This document shows positions 38,078 through 46,372 of a stretch of 64,000 nt of DNA, one piece after another. The position numbers were made by a program, and so were the translations under genes. The notes beneath the pieces are model-generated. The model searched no databases, was not told where the DNA came from, and saw only the letters and a program-made list of their open reading frames with translations. How positions within the stretch are numbered: the stretch's first letter is position 1; the number at the start of each line of letters is the position of its first letter. Source of the stretch: Thermus thermamylovorans (GTDB taxonomy: Bacteria > Deinococcota > Deinococci > Deinococcales > Thermaceae); contig NZ_SIJL01000004.1 in assembly GCF_004307015.1 (NCBI RefSeq), positions 62,001 through 126,000 on the forward strand, read 5' to 3'.

Positions 38078-40447
38078 TTATGGGGACACCACCTCCAGAT
38101 CCACCCGCCGCTCGCTGACCCGGGCCAGGGCCTCACTGGCCAGGGCCAGGTACAGGTGGTGGACCCCGGGGCTCAGGCGGGCGGTGGTGGCGGCGTCCAG
38201 AGCCAAGACCACCTCGCCTTCCCTTCCTTGGATCCGGCCCGAGGCCACCATCCGGCCACCGACCGGCTCCACCAGGAGGTAGCGGACCTCCAGCTGCCCC
38301 GGCCCCCTGAGGCCCAGGCGTAGGCTAGCGGGGCGGCCCGGAGCCACCCGGGGGACCTCCACCCGGACGATGGCCAACTCCGGGGGGGAACCCGGCTGCA
38401 GCTCCCCCGGCCGGAAGGGGTAACCGGGGTCGCGGAAGGCCCAAAGCTCGGCGAACTGGGCAGCGGGGTCGTAGCGGGCCAGGAGGAAGGGGCCGTTGCT
38501 GACCACCAGGTGCCGACGCTCCTGGAACCAGCGCAAGGCTGCCTGGTACCGGCTCCTGGCCTCCTCTGGGGAAACCAGGGTCCGCCCGCCCACCTGGAAC
38601 ACCCCCCGGGGGAGGGCGCCTTGGGCCAGGAGCTGCCTCAAGGTCCGCTCCACCAACCTGGCGTCCCGCTCCAAGACCAAGGAGAGCCAGGGAACCCCGA
38701 AGCGGGCTGCCGCCGTGTCCGAGTAGGCCGCCCGGCGCTGGGCGAAGACCAGGTCGTCCATGGCAAAGAGGAGCTCCCAGGGCATGGCGAAGCCCGCGGG
38801 GCTGGCGTAGGCGGCGATGTACCGGGGCTCGAAGTGCCAGAAGTCCACGTAGACCTCGAGGCGACCGTCCTCCAAGAGCCTGTACCCCCGGAAGGTCTCC
38901 AGGATAGGCCGGCTGGTGACGGCCAAGGCCGGTTCTATGCGGGCCTTGTCGGGATCGTAGGCCAGCTCGTAGGCCTGGGCGATAGCGTAGAGGAGGTCGG
39001 CGGGGCGGATGGGCTCGCCGTGGTGCCAGCGGGAGCGGTAGTAGCGGGCGTAGTCGAAGGTAACCCGACTGGTGGCCCGCACCCCAGGCCCCACGGGCCG
39101 CCACTGGTCCCTTTGGGCATCCCAGAGCACGGCCTCCGGGGGCACAGGAAGCTTCCCCTGAGGCCCCGCGGTCTCCACCCGAAACTCCGCCCGGAAGGGC
39201 ATAGGCAGGCCGGCGTAGGGGTGGGTGAGCAAGGGGGGGTCGTGGAGGTGCCGCCAGACGTCAGCGCTGTAGAGGTCCCCCAGGCCCCCCACCGGGTTCC
39301 AGGTGCTGCGCTCCGTCCAGACCCAGAGGTTGCCCACCACCAGCTGGTCCCGCCCCGGCAAGTAGGCCTCCCTGAGGCTCAAGGGGGAGCGGAGGCCCGC
39401 GGCCAGGTCGGAGACCAGGCCCTGAACCGCCTCGCGCACGGGGAAGGCGTTCAAAGCGGTGACCAGCCAGACCCTCACCGACTCCTCCAGGCCCAGCTCG
39501 GTCATCCGGCGGTAGAGCCGGTTGCGTTCCTCCAGGCTGGCGAACTCCCCCCGGAAGAGCCCCAGACCCAGACGGTCCAGCTCAGGGTGCTCGTACTGCC
39601 AGAACCCCGGCTGCCGCCAGCCCGGCATGTTGCCCGCCCAAGGGGCGTACATCTGGTTGATGGTGGCAAAGTCGTAAAGCTGCACCCCACCCCGGCTCCA
39701 GCCCTCGGTGTACACGTGCCACTCCAAGGCCCGGGGATCGCTGGCGTAGACGGTGAGAACCGCCGGGGCAAAGGTCTGGTAGACCATGGTCACCTCAAAC
39801 CCTGCCGCCTCCAGCTGGGCCCGCACCAGGTCCCCGATGGCCCGCCGCTCGTCCTCCACCCGGGCGATGAGGCGGAGGCGGACGGGCTCCCCCCGGTAGC
39901 GCCACCGCCCCCCTACCAGCTCCGCTCCCGCTTGGCGCATGGCCTGGGCGATAAGGCCCCGGGCTCTTTCGGCATCGTGGCGGAACCCGGCACCGCGGAC
40001 CAGGTCGTAGACGGTGAGGAAGTCGTAGTCCAAGGGACTTGCCGGGCTCACCATGGGCAGGGCCTGGCCCCGGAAGAGGTTCCTGGCGATGAACTCCCGG
40101 TCCACCAGGTACTGCATGGCCTGGCGGACCTCTTTAAGGGCAAAGGGGTTGAGCCGACCAGGAGGGGCAGGAGCAGGGTTCAGAAGGAGAGAGAGGGTGG
40201 TGGCCGGGGCCTCGTAAAGGCGAAAACCGGGGGTGCGGCGCATCTCCAAGGCAGCGTCGGTCCGTAGGCCAAACAGGTAAAGGTCCATGCTCCCAGCCCG
40301 GAGGTCCAAGGGAGCCCGCTCCTGGGCAAAGGCCCGGAAGAGGAGGCGCTCCACCGCAGGCCCCGGCCGGTTATGGGGAGGGCGGTAGGTTTCCTGGGCG
40401 AAGGCCCCAAAGCCCACTGCCATCAACCACACCATCAGCAGGCGCAT
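38078..40447 (-). CDS. Peptide-type ABC transporter substrate-binding protein, extra-long
   Basis: A 789-residue secreted protein of the SBP_bac_5 group with signal MRLLMVWLMAVGFGAFAQ and no lipobox Cys. Features include REVRQAMQYLVDREFIARN-like sequence (KEVRQAMQYLVDREFI), the WHHGEPIRPADLLYAI block, and LVVSNGPFLLARYDP. Typical family members have 520-620 residues. Here the core is expanded and a C-terminal beta-rich domain of about 100 residues follows (VEVPRVAPGRPASLRLGLRG onward). ATG 40447 has a TAGGAGGTGG ribosome site that overlaps the upstream stop. Ligand unknown. Confidence 0.88.
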   Translation of the reverse strand: MRLLMVWLMAVGFGAFAQETYRPPHNRPGPAVERLLFRAFAQERAPLDLRAGSMDLYLFGLRTDAALEMRRTPGFRLYEAPATTLSLLLNPAPAPPGRLNPFALKEVRQAMQYLVDREFIARNLFRGQALPMVSPASPLDYDFLTVYDLVRGAGFRHDAERARGLIAQAMRQAGAELVGGRWRYRGEPVRLRLIARVEDERRAIGDLVRAQLEAAGFEVTMVYQTFAPAVLTVYASDPRALEWHVYTEGWSRGGVQLYDFATINQMYAPWAGNMPGWRQPGFWQYEHPELDRLGLGLFRGEFASLEERNRLYRRMTELGLEESVRVWLVTALNAFPVREAVQGLVSDLAAGLRSPLSLREAYLPGRDQLVVGNLWVWTERSTWNPVGGLGDLYSADVWRHLHDPPLLTHPYAGLPMPFRAEFRVETAGPQGKLPVPPEAVLWDAQRDQWRPVGPGVRATSRVTFDYARYYRSRWHHGEPIRPADLLYAIAQAYELAYDPDKARIEPALAVTSRPILETFRGYRLLEDGRLEVYVDFWHFEPRYIAAYASPAGFAMPWELLFAMDDLVFAQRRAAYSDTAAARFGVPWLSLVLERDARLVERTLRQLLAQGALPRGVFQVGGRTLVSPEEARSRYQAALRWFQERRHLVVSNGPFLLARYDPAAQFAELWAFRDPGYPFRPGELQPGSPPELAIVRVEVPRVAPGRPASLRLGLRGPGQLEVRYLLVEPVGGRMVASGRIQGREGEVVLALDAATTARLSPGVHHLYLALASEALARVSERRVDLEVVSP

Positions 40448-40457
40448 CCGCCACCTC

Positions 40458-42644
40458 CTAGGGGGCATTCTTGAGATTCCGGTTCAACTCCTCCAGCTGC
40501 CGCAAGACCTCCTGGTAAAAGGTCTGCACGTTGTTGAAGCCGAACTCGGTGAAGAAGGAAGCCTGGGCGAAGTTCCCCGAAGCGTCGTAGACCCTGAGGT
40601 TCTGGGGGCCCTCCGCGGTGAGGGGCATGTAGATCTGGGCGGTGAAGCGGCCCTCCAGATTGCTCCGGGCCGAGGCGATGATAGCGTCCCCCAGCTGGAT
40701 GAGCAGATGGGTTTCGGGCTGGAAGTTGAAGCCCTGGACGGTCACCAGCTGGCCGCCCGGGCCCGCGGGAGGGAACACCGCCACCTGCGGCGAGGGGATG
40801 GGCCTGAGGCGGGCGAAGCCGATCTTCTGGTTAGGGGGGCCGAACTCCCCCAGGCGGGCATCGGGCCAGACCAGGTAGACGTCTTCCTCCGTGGCCCGGA
40901 TAGAGAAATAGTCCCCGATGAAGAGGCCAAAGGGAAAGGCCCGGTTGGGGTTGGAGGCGAAGTCGGTCACCCGGGTGTCGGGGGCTTCCAGCCTTTGCCC
41001 CTGGACCTCCATGGCGAACCCCCAGGTCTCCCCCCGGTCCAAGGAGCGGGTGTAGTAGATGTGGTAGCGGAGCCCAGCGGGGTCATGGCGGGTATCCCCC
41101 CACATCACGTGGATGCCCCCCTTGGGGTCCACGGCGATGGCCGGGAAGAACTGGGTCCCGCCCCGGTCGTCCCCCCCCAGGCGGAGGGGGGCGCTCCAGG
41201 TGGCTCCCCGGTCCAGGGAGCGGACGAAGTAAATGTCCCCATCGTCCCGGGGATCGTCGGGGGGCAGGGCGCCGTAGACCAGGTAGACCTCGCCCTCCGG
41301 TCCCACGGCCAGTTGGGGGAAGTTGGAACCCCAATAGCGGAAGAAGGCGGTGCGGGGGCGGAAGGGAAGTTCGCGGAAGGTAGCTGCCGGACCCAGGTGG
41401 ACGAAGGTCTTCCCCCCATCCTCCGAGCGGGCCACGTGGATCTCCGCCTGGCCCTTGAAGCTGTCGTCATCGGTGGTGTCCAGCCAGGCTACGTAAACCG
41501 TGCCGTCCGGGGCCACGGCCACCTGGGCCCCCTGGACCACCCGCTTGGTCCCAGCCACCGCGTGCTCTGTGGGCTGCTGGACAGAGGGCTGGCCGGGAGG
41601 AGCGAGGTGGCCAAAGCCCCGCCGCACCGTGGGGCTCACGTTGACGGGGGCGCTCCAAGTGCGCCCCCCATCGATGGAGCGCACCAGCTGGATGGTGGTC
41701 TGCACCTCCTGGGGCACCAGGGCGGGCACCTCGCCGAGGTAGAAGATCTCGTCCACCTGCTTGAACTCTGTATAAACCACGTAGAGGTTGTCCCGATCCG
41801 GGTTCTCGGGGTCCGGCCCCGAGGCCAGCCAGGGTTTGTCCAAAAACCCTGCCACCACCTGGCCCCGGAGGCGGCCGAAGCGGTCCAGGGATACCCCCCG
41901 GGTGTCCACCCGGCTGGAGGCAGCGGGAACCACCCTGGGCCAGGTCTCCCCCCCGTCCGCCGAGCCGGAGACGGTGATCCGGGAGACCAGGGCCACCACC
42001 CCGATGGGCCCCAGGCTGAACTCCTCTACGGCCAGGGAGATCCCCGCCAGGAAGAGGCGGCCCTGGCGGTCAAAGGCCAGAACCGGGTCCCCGGCGCTGG
42101 AGCGGTCCTCGTGGGGGTAGGGGGCCAAGAAGGGGCCCTGCCAGGTCTCCCCCCCGTCGTAGCTCACGTAGGTTACCAGGGAAGGGAAGTTGTAGTCGAT
42201 CACCGCCACCACCAGGTGGTCGGGGTCCAGGGGGTTCACCGCCAGGTGGGGTTCCGTCTGGAAGGGGGTGAAGCTGAAGTCGCGGGTGATGAGAAGGTTG
42301 CGGCTCAGGGCCGGCGAGGGCTCCCGGAAAGGCACCAGGGCTCCTACGGCCGCCGCCTGCAGGGCCGGGGCCCCGCTGGGGGTGATCATCGCCCCGCCCA
42401 GGCTGGGCCAGTCCAGGCGGGTGAGAAGGTCCCAACCGGGGCGGCGCTGCAGAGCAGGATCAATCCCCTCCAGGACCAGCCAGGCCCGCCCGGAAAGGAG
42501 GTCCTTGATGGGAGCCAGGAGGTTGTGCCTGGGCTGCAGGTCTGGAAACACCTGGGGCCTTAAACGGCCGCTTTGCGCCAGAACCAACCCCGCCAGCACC
42601 GCCAACGCCAGGGGTAGGAAAACCCGCCGTCCTATCCTTCCCAT
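40458..42644 (-). CDS. Secreted BNR/Asp-box (sialidase-fold) protein
   Basis: A 728-residue exported protein with an N-terminal signal (VFLPLALAVLAGLVLAQ). At least six Asp-box motifs (S-x-D-x-G-x-T-W) are spread over residues 165-570: SYDGGETWQ, SADGGETWP, SIDGGRTWS, SEDGGKTFV, SLDRGATWS and SLDRGETWG, indicating a beta-propeller like sialidases and other BNR proteins. I do not find a convincing sialidase FRIP motif, so enzymatic activity is uncertain. Near residue 630 a short IPT/Ig-like segment occurs (VTVQGFNFQPETHLLIQLGD), then a C-terminal helix. It is first in the transporter operon, 10 bp before the substrate-binding protein gene. Confidence 0.85.
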   Translation of the reverse strand: MGRIGRRVFLPLALAVLAGLVLAQSGRLRPQVFPDLQPRHNLLAPIKDLLSGRAWLVLEGIDPALQRRPGWDLLTRLDWPSLGGAMITPSGAPALQAAAVGALVPFREPSPALSRNLLITRDFSFTPFQTEPHLAVNPLDPDHLVVAVIDYNFPSLVTYVSYDGGETWQGPFLAPYPHEDRSSAGDPVLAFDRQGRLFLAGISLAVEEFSLGPIGVVALVSRITVSGSADGGETWPRVVPAASSRVDTRGVSLDRFGRLRGQVVAGFLDKPWLASGPDPENPDRDNLYVVYTEFKQVDEIFYLGEVPALVPQEVQTTIQLVRSIDGGRTWSAPVNVSPTVRRGFGHLAPPGQPSVQQPTEHAVAGTKRVVQGAQVAVAPDGTVYVAWLDTTDDDSFKGQAEIHVARSEDGGKTFVHLGPAATFRELPFRPRTAFFRYWGSNFPQLAVGPEGEVYLVYGALPPDDPRDDGDIYFVRSLDRGATWSAPLRLGGDDRGGTQFFPAIAVDPKGGIHVMWGDTRHDPAGLRYHIYYTRSLDRGETWGFAMEVQGQRLEAPDTRVTDFASNPNRAFPFGLFIGDYFSIRATEEDVYLVWPDARLGEFGPPNQKIGFARLRPIPSPQVAVFPPAGPGGQLVTVQGFNFQPETHLLIQLGDAIIASARSNLEGRFTAQIYMPLTAEGPQNLRVYDASGNFAQASFFTEFGFNNVQTFYQEVLRQLEELNRNLKNAP

Positions 42645-42901
42645 GCCTCTCCCTCCTCAACGATCCTTCCCCTTCCGGGGCTAAACCGCCCTTCATGGAA
42701 GCAACGGCTCTCACCCGAACCCAGTCCGAAACCCCCTAGGGAGCAGCCGAGGTCCGCGCTAGCGCTGCGGGCTCGTGCGCGCACGGCGAAAGGGCGAGGT
42801 GCGGTGTTCTCCCCCATTATTACCTGGCCCCGGCAAGGGAGCGCGGGAGAGGGAACACCTTTTCTCCGGGAGGCGGCCTGCTACAATGCAAGCGAGAGCT
42901 C
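42645..42901. other. Largest intergenic gap (257 bp), divergent control region
   Basis: This separates the minus-strand BNR/ABC operon from the plus-strand S41 gene. GAGGAGGGAGAGG next to 42644 is the ribosome site of the BNR gene. A TACAAT hexamer at 42882-42887 serves the plus side. An A/T-rich island CCATTATTACC near 42820 could hold a minus-strand -10 (TAATAAT), which would give a leader of about 170 nt. No ORF with coding character is seen. Confidence 0.5.
42882..42887 (+). promoter_or_regulatory. -10 element TACAAT upstream of the S41-family gene
   Basis: TACAAT lies 14 nt before ATG 42902, leaving a leader of about 7 nt. No clear -35 is seen. Confidence 0.4.
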
Positions 42902-44167
42902 ATGAAAAGGGTCTGGACGTGCCTTTTAGGCGTGCTGTTCGCCCTGGCCTTGGCCCAGGAGGAGCGGCCCTGCCCTACCCCAGAACCCCCTGTCCCGCCC
43001 CGTCCGGAAGCTCCCCTGGCCATGCCAGAGGAGTTCCGGCGGGCCCTCTTCGAAGCCGTCTGGGAAGCGGTCCGGAACTTTTACCTCTTCCCCGACTACC
43101 GGGGGACCGACTGGCTAAAGATCCGGCAGGACTACGAACCGCGGGTCCTGGGCACGGTCAACGCCTGGGAGGTCTACGCCCTTCTGGAGGAAATGGTGGC
43201 CAGCCTCCAGGATCCCGCCACCCGCTTTATCGGCCCCTTAGTGGTGGAACAGGCGGTGTTGCAGGATCCAGCCTACGGCGGCATCGGAGCCCTTTTGGAC
43301 CGTTCCTGGGCAGAAAGGGAAGGAGCTGGCCTAAAGGTAGTGTACGTCTTCCAGCAGGGGCCCGCGGCCCGAGCCGGACTCAAGGCCCGGGACCGCATCC
43401 TGGCAGTAGACGGCGATCCCTGCCCCACGGTGGAAAAGATCCGCGGGGCCGTGGGCACCGAGGTGCGCCTCCGGGTAGCCTCCCCCGGGGAAGGGTCACG
43501 GGAGATGGTTCTCGTCCGGGAACGGATCACCCCCCTGATCCTGCCTGAGGCCCAGCGGCTTCCCTTCGCCCCCGCCTATGGCTATCTGCGGCTTCTCTCC
43601 CTCGAGGACCCTCAGGGGGTCCCGGCCCAGGTGGAGCTAGAGCTGGCCCGCCTCCTTCAGGGCCCGCCCCTTCAAGGGCTGATCCTGGACCTTAGGGGCC
43701 TGGGGGGAGGAACCCCTGGCGCCCTGTTTGGGGTCCTGGGCCAATTCGCCAGCGGCCGCCTGGGCGCCCTTTACAGCCGCACGGAGACCGTGACCTTGGA
43801 GGTCCGGCCCGGACGGCTCTTTCCGTCCCTTCAGGGCCTCCCCCTGGCGGTCTTGGTGGACGGGGAAACCTGGGGGGCCGCCGAGGTGCTGGCCGCCTAC
43901 CTGCAGGCCCACCGGGAGGCCAAGGTGGTGGGCAGCCCCACCCCAGGACAGACCCAAGGGGTGGAAGTCCTAGACTTTCCCGACAACTCGATCCTGGTCC
44001 TTAGGGTCTTCGGGTACGCCCTGCCCGACGGCACGCCCCTTGAGGGCCGGGGCCTCAAGCCGGACGCTGTGGTGGAAGCGGACTGGTTGAGCTTTTCCCT
44101 GTCCCAAGACCCTCACCTCCTGAAGGCTCTGGAGCTCTTGGGCCACACCCCGCCCCCCGGCCGCTAA
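42902..44167 (+). CDS. S41 carboxy-terminal-processing-protease homologue, apparently inactive
   Basis: A 421-residue exported protein (signal VWTCLLGVLFALALAQ). It has the CtpA layout: an N-terminal helical region, a PDZ domain (VVYVFQQGPAARAGLKARDRILAVDG, about 140-165), and the S41 core (AYGYLRLLSLED; LILDLRGLGGGTPGAL; LAVLVDGETWGAAEVLAAYL). The catalytic Ser of SASASE maps to Gly325 (TWGAAE) and the catalytic Lys, 25 residues later in known enzymes, maps to Gln350 (TPGQTQG). It is therefore probably a pseudoprotease that binds rather than cuts. It is divergent from the BNR/ABC operon. Confidence 0.82.
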   Translation: MKRVWTCLLGVLFALALAQEERPCPTPEPPVPPRPEAPLAMPEEFRRALFEAVWEAVRNFYLFPDYRGTDWLKIRQDYEPRVLGTVNAWEVYALLEEMVASLQDPATRFIGPLVVEQAVLQDPAYGGIGALLDRSWAEREGAGLKVVYVFQQGPAARAGLKARDRILAVDGDPCPTVEKIRGAVGTEVRLRVASPGEGSREMVLVRERITPLILPEAQRLPFAPAYGYLRLLSLEDPQGVPAQVELELARLLQGPPLQGLILDLRGLGGGTPGALFGVLGQFASGRLGALYSRTETVTLEVRPGRLFPSLQGLPLAVLVDGETWGAAEVLAAYLQAHREAKVVGSPTPGQTQGVEVLDFPDNSILVLRVFGYALPDGTPLEGRGLKPDAVVEADWLSFSLSQDPHLLKALELLGHTPPPGR

Positions 44168-44547
44168 GGGTCCTTCTGGCCCAGGCGGAACCCCCAAGGC
44201 AAAAGCTCCCCCAGGCGGTGGACCCGGTACCCCTCGGGGCCGTGGAGGACCACTTCGGCCCCGGCCCCCCCGAACTCGAAGAGGACCTGGCGGCACCCCC
44301 CGCAGGGGGGGATGGGGCCCCGGGGACTATAGACGTGGACGCGGTCAATGCGCCTCTTCCCCGCCAGGACCATGGCCGCCACCGCGTTGCGCTCCGCGCA
44401 CTGGGAGAGGGGGAAGGAGGCGTTCTCCACGTTGACCCCCAAAAACATCTCCCCTTCCGCCTCCACCAGGGCCACCACGGGAAACCCCGAGTAAGGGGCG
44501 TAGGCCCGCTCCAGGTGGGCCAGGAGGATCTCCCTAACCTTCTCCAT
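44164..44547 (-). CDS. cdd: Cytidine deaminase
   Basis: A 127-residue homotetrameric-type cytidine deaminase that salvages cytidine and deoxycytidine to uridine forms. The zinc site is complete: the catalytic CAERNAVAAM (Cys-x-Glu) and PCGGCRQVLFEF (Pro-Cys-x2-Cys). The N-terminal AYAPYSGFPVVALVE is also conserved. The start overlaps the CorC-like gene by 14 bp, so it is the second gene of a two-gene operon; the stop overlaps the convergent S41 gene by 4 bp. Confidence 0.96.
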   Translation of the reverse strand: MEKVREILLAHLERAYAPYSGFPVVALVEAEGEMFLGVNVENASFPLSQCAERNAVAAMVLAGKRRIDRVHVYSPRGPIPPCGGCRQVLFEFGGAGAEVVLHGPEGYRVHRLGELLPWGFRLGQKDP

Positions 44548-45859
44548 GCTCCACGAGCCTCTCCACGCGGACCCGCTCGATGCGCCTTTGGTCGGCGCTC
44601 TCCACCACGAAGCGGAAGCCCTGCCACTCCACGCTCTCCCCCACCCCGGGGATGCGGCCGAAGCGCTCGTAGAGGAAGCCCGAGAGGGTGTCGTACTCCC
44701 CCTCGGGGAGCTCCACCCCCAGGGCCTCGGAGACCTCGTCCACGGGGGTCTGGGCCTGGATGGAAAAGGCCCCGTCGGGAAGCCGCCTGATGGGCAGGTC
44801 CTCGGGCTCGTCGGTTTCGTCGTAGATCTCCCCCACGATCTCCTCCATCACGTCCTCCAGGGTCACCAGCCCCGCCGTGCCCCCGAACTCGTCCACCACG
44901 ATGGCCAGGTGCACCTTCCTGCGGCGGAGTTCCCGCAGGAGGGTCCAGGCATCCATGTTTTCGGGCACGAAGTAAGGGGGGTGGGCGATGGAGGCCACGG
45001 TGCGTCCCTTGAGGTCCTCCTCGCAGTGAAAGTCCAGGAGGTCCTTGGCGTAGGCTACCCCCACGATGTGGTCCACGCTCTCCCGGTAGACGGGCACCCG
45101 GCTGTAGCGGTGCTCGCGGAAGAGGTGGAGAAAGTCCTCCAGGGTGGCCCCGGCCTCGAGGGCCACCATCTCCACCCGGGGGGTCATGATCTCCCGCACC
45201 GGGGTCTCCTCCAGCTCCAGGATGGAGTGGATCATCTCCTCCTCCTGGGCCTCGATGGCCCCCGAGGCCTCGGCCCCCGCCAGGATGAGCCTGAGCTCCT
45301 GCTCGGAGACAAGGGGGGTGTTCCTGGGCTCCAGGCGCAAAAGCCGCAGGAGGCCCCCGGAGACCAGGCCGAAGAGGCGGCCCAGGGGGTAGAGGACCAC
45401 GGAGAGGAGGTAGACGGGCCAGACCGCCAGGCGGGCCAGCCCCACCGCGTGGTGCACGGCGATGGACTTAGGGGTGATCTCCCCAAAGAAGAGGATGAGG
45501 AAGGTCATGACCCCGGTGGCCAGGCCCACCCCCACCGAGCCGAAGGCCCGGATGGCCAGGTCGGTGACCAGGGCGGTGGCGGCGATGTTCACCAGGTTGT
45601 TGCCCACCAGGATGGTGGTGAGGAAGCGGGTGATGTCCCCCGCCAGGAGGCGGAAGGGCCCCCCCTGGGTCTCGGAGAGCTCCTTGGCCTTCCAGGGGTA
45701 AAGGGTGGTGAAGGCGGTCTCGCTGGCGGAGAAGAAGGCGGAAAGGCCAAGGAGGAAGAGGAGGAGGGCGAGGTCCAAGGGGCTTGGGGTCTGGGATTGA
45801 GCCAGGGCCAGGGAACCGAAGGGCAGGAGGAAGAGCCACCGACTGGGAGGCCGGTCCAT
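44534..45859 (-). CDS. CNNM/CorC-type membrane protein (HlyC/CorC family)
   Basis: A 441-residue protein. After a possible signal/first helix (RWLFLLPFGSLALAQ) comes a DUF21 (CNNM) membrane domain of three to four helices, roughly residues 25-190, containing LSAFFSASETAFTTL, the family hallmark. A CBS pair follows (REIMTPRVEMVALEAGATLEDFL; YSRVPVYRESVDHIVGVAYAKDLL; HLAIVVDEFGGTAGLVTLEDVMEEIVG). The C-terminal CorC_HlyC domain ends EWQGFRFVVESADQRRIERVRVERL. Related proteins handle magnesium or other divalent cations. ATG 45859 has a GGGAGGT ribosome site. Confidence 0.92.
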   Translation of the reverse strand: MDRPPSRWLFLLPFGSLALAQSQTPSPLDLALLLFLLGLSAFFSASETAFTTLYPWKAKELSETQGGPFRLLAGDITRFLTTILVGNNLVNIAATALVTDLAIRAFGSVGVGLATGVMTFLILFFGEITPKSIAVHHAVGLARLAVWPVYLLSVVLYPLGRLFGLVSGGLLRLLRLEPRNTPLVSEQELRLILAGAEASGAIEAQEEEMIHSILELEETPVREIMTPRVEMVALEAGATLEDFLHLFREHRYSRVPVYRESVDHIVGVAYAKDLLDFHCEEDLKGRTVASIAHPPYFVPENMDAWTLLRELRRRKVHLAIVVDEFGGTAGLVTLEDVMEEIVGEIYDETDEPEDLPIRRLPDGAFSIQAQTPVDEVSEALGVELPEGEYDTLSGFLYERFGRIPGVGESVEWQGFRFVVESADQRRIERVRVERLVEHGEG

Positions 45860-45871
45860 ATACCTCCCGCC

Positions 45872-45877
45872 ATTGTA
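45872..45877 (-). promoter_or_regulatory. -10 element TACAAT for the CorC-like/cdd operon
   Basis: On the minus strand TACAAT lies 12 nt before ATG 45859, and the short leader contains GGGAGGT. Confidence 0.45.
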
Positions 45878-45923
45878 CACCATGGAGGGTGGTCGGGCCT
45901 CATCTCTTTCATTGACGGGGGCA

Positions 45924-45929
45924 TATAGT
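45924..45929 (+). promoter_or_regulatory. -10 element TATAGT for the MarR/RND operon
   Basis: TATAGT is followed by TGAGGAGT and ATG 45938; the spacer also contains a GAGGAG ribosome site. MarR binding to this 78-bp divergent region is likely by family habit, though I see no clear long inverted repeat. Confidence 0.5.
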
Positions 45930-45937
45930 TGAGGAGT

Positions 45938-46372
45938 ATGAACGGTCCTCCCGCCCCCCTGGTGGAGGAGCTTTCCCGGCTGGGCTACGCCCTCATGCGC
46001 CTCCTTCTGGCCCGGGCCAAAGAAGCCTTCGCCCGGGAGGGGCTTTCCCTGCAGCAGGCCGAGGTGCTCCGCCTGGTGCGGGAAGGGGTGCGGCTCCCTT
46101 CCCGGCTCGCCGAGCACCTGGAGGTCCTGCCCTCCCAGGTCTCCCACCTCCTGGCCTCCCTGGAGGAAGGCGAGCTCCTCCAACGCCAGCCCGACTCCCT
46201 GGACCGCAGGCGGGTCCACCTGCAGCTCACCCCCAAGGGGGAGGAGGTGGAGCGCCGCCTGCGGGAGGCCTGGCTCCTGGTCTTCGGCCAGCAGTTGGGC
46301 CGCCTGGAACCCTCGGAGCTCCTCCTCTTCCGCGACCTCCTCAAGAAGCTCACGGAGGGGGAGCGTGGCTAG
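45938..46372 (+). CDS. MarR family transcriptional regulator
   Basis: A 144-residue winged-helix repressor. It has the MarR order: dimerisation helices, then LSLQQAEVLRLVREGVRLPSRLAEHLEVLPSQVSHLLASLEEGELLQRQPD as the helix-turn-helix and recognition helix, and the wing DRRRVHLQLTPKGEEV with the D-x-R motif. ATG 45938 is preferred over TTG 45929, which lies inside the -10. It overlaps the first TolC-like gene by 8 bp and so is cotranscribed with the efflux genes, which it probably autoregulates in response to a small molecule. Confidence 0.92.
   Translation: MNGPPAPLVEELSRLGYALMRLLLARAKEAFAREGLSLQQAEVLRLVREGVRLPSRLAEHLEVLPSQVSHLLASLEEGELLQRQPDSLDRRRVHLQLTPKGEEVERRLREAWLLVFGQQLGRLEPSELLLFRDLLKKLTEGERG

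Noticed and set aside
42735-42790. GC-rich palindromes (GCGCTAGCGC and GTGCGCGCAC) as an origin or attachment site
   Set aside because: They are short and single, with no DnaA-box cluster, integrase gene or flanking repeats.
45912-45917. TTGACG as a -35 for the MarR operon
   Set aside because: It lies only 6 bp before TATAGT, far too close for a -35/-10 pair.
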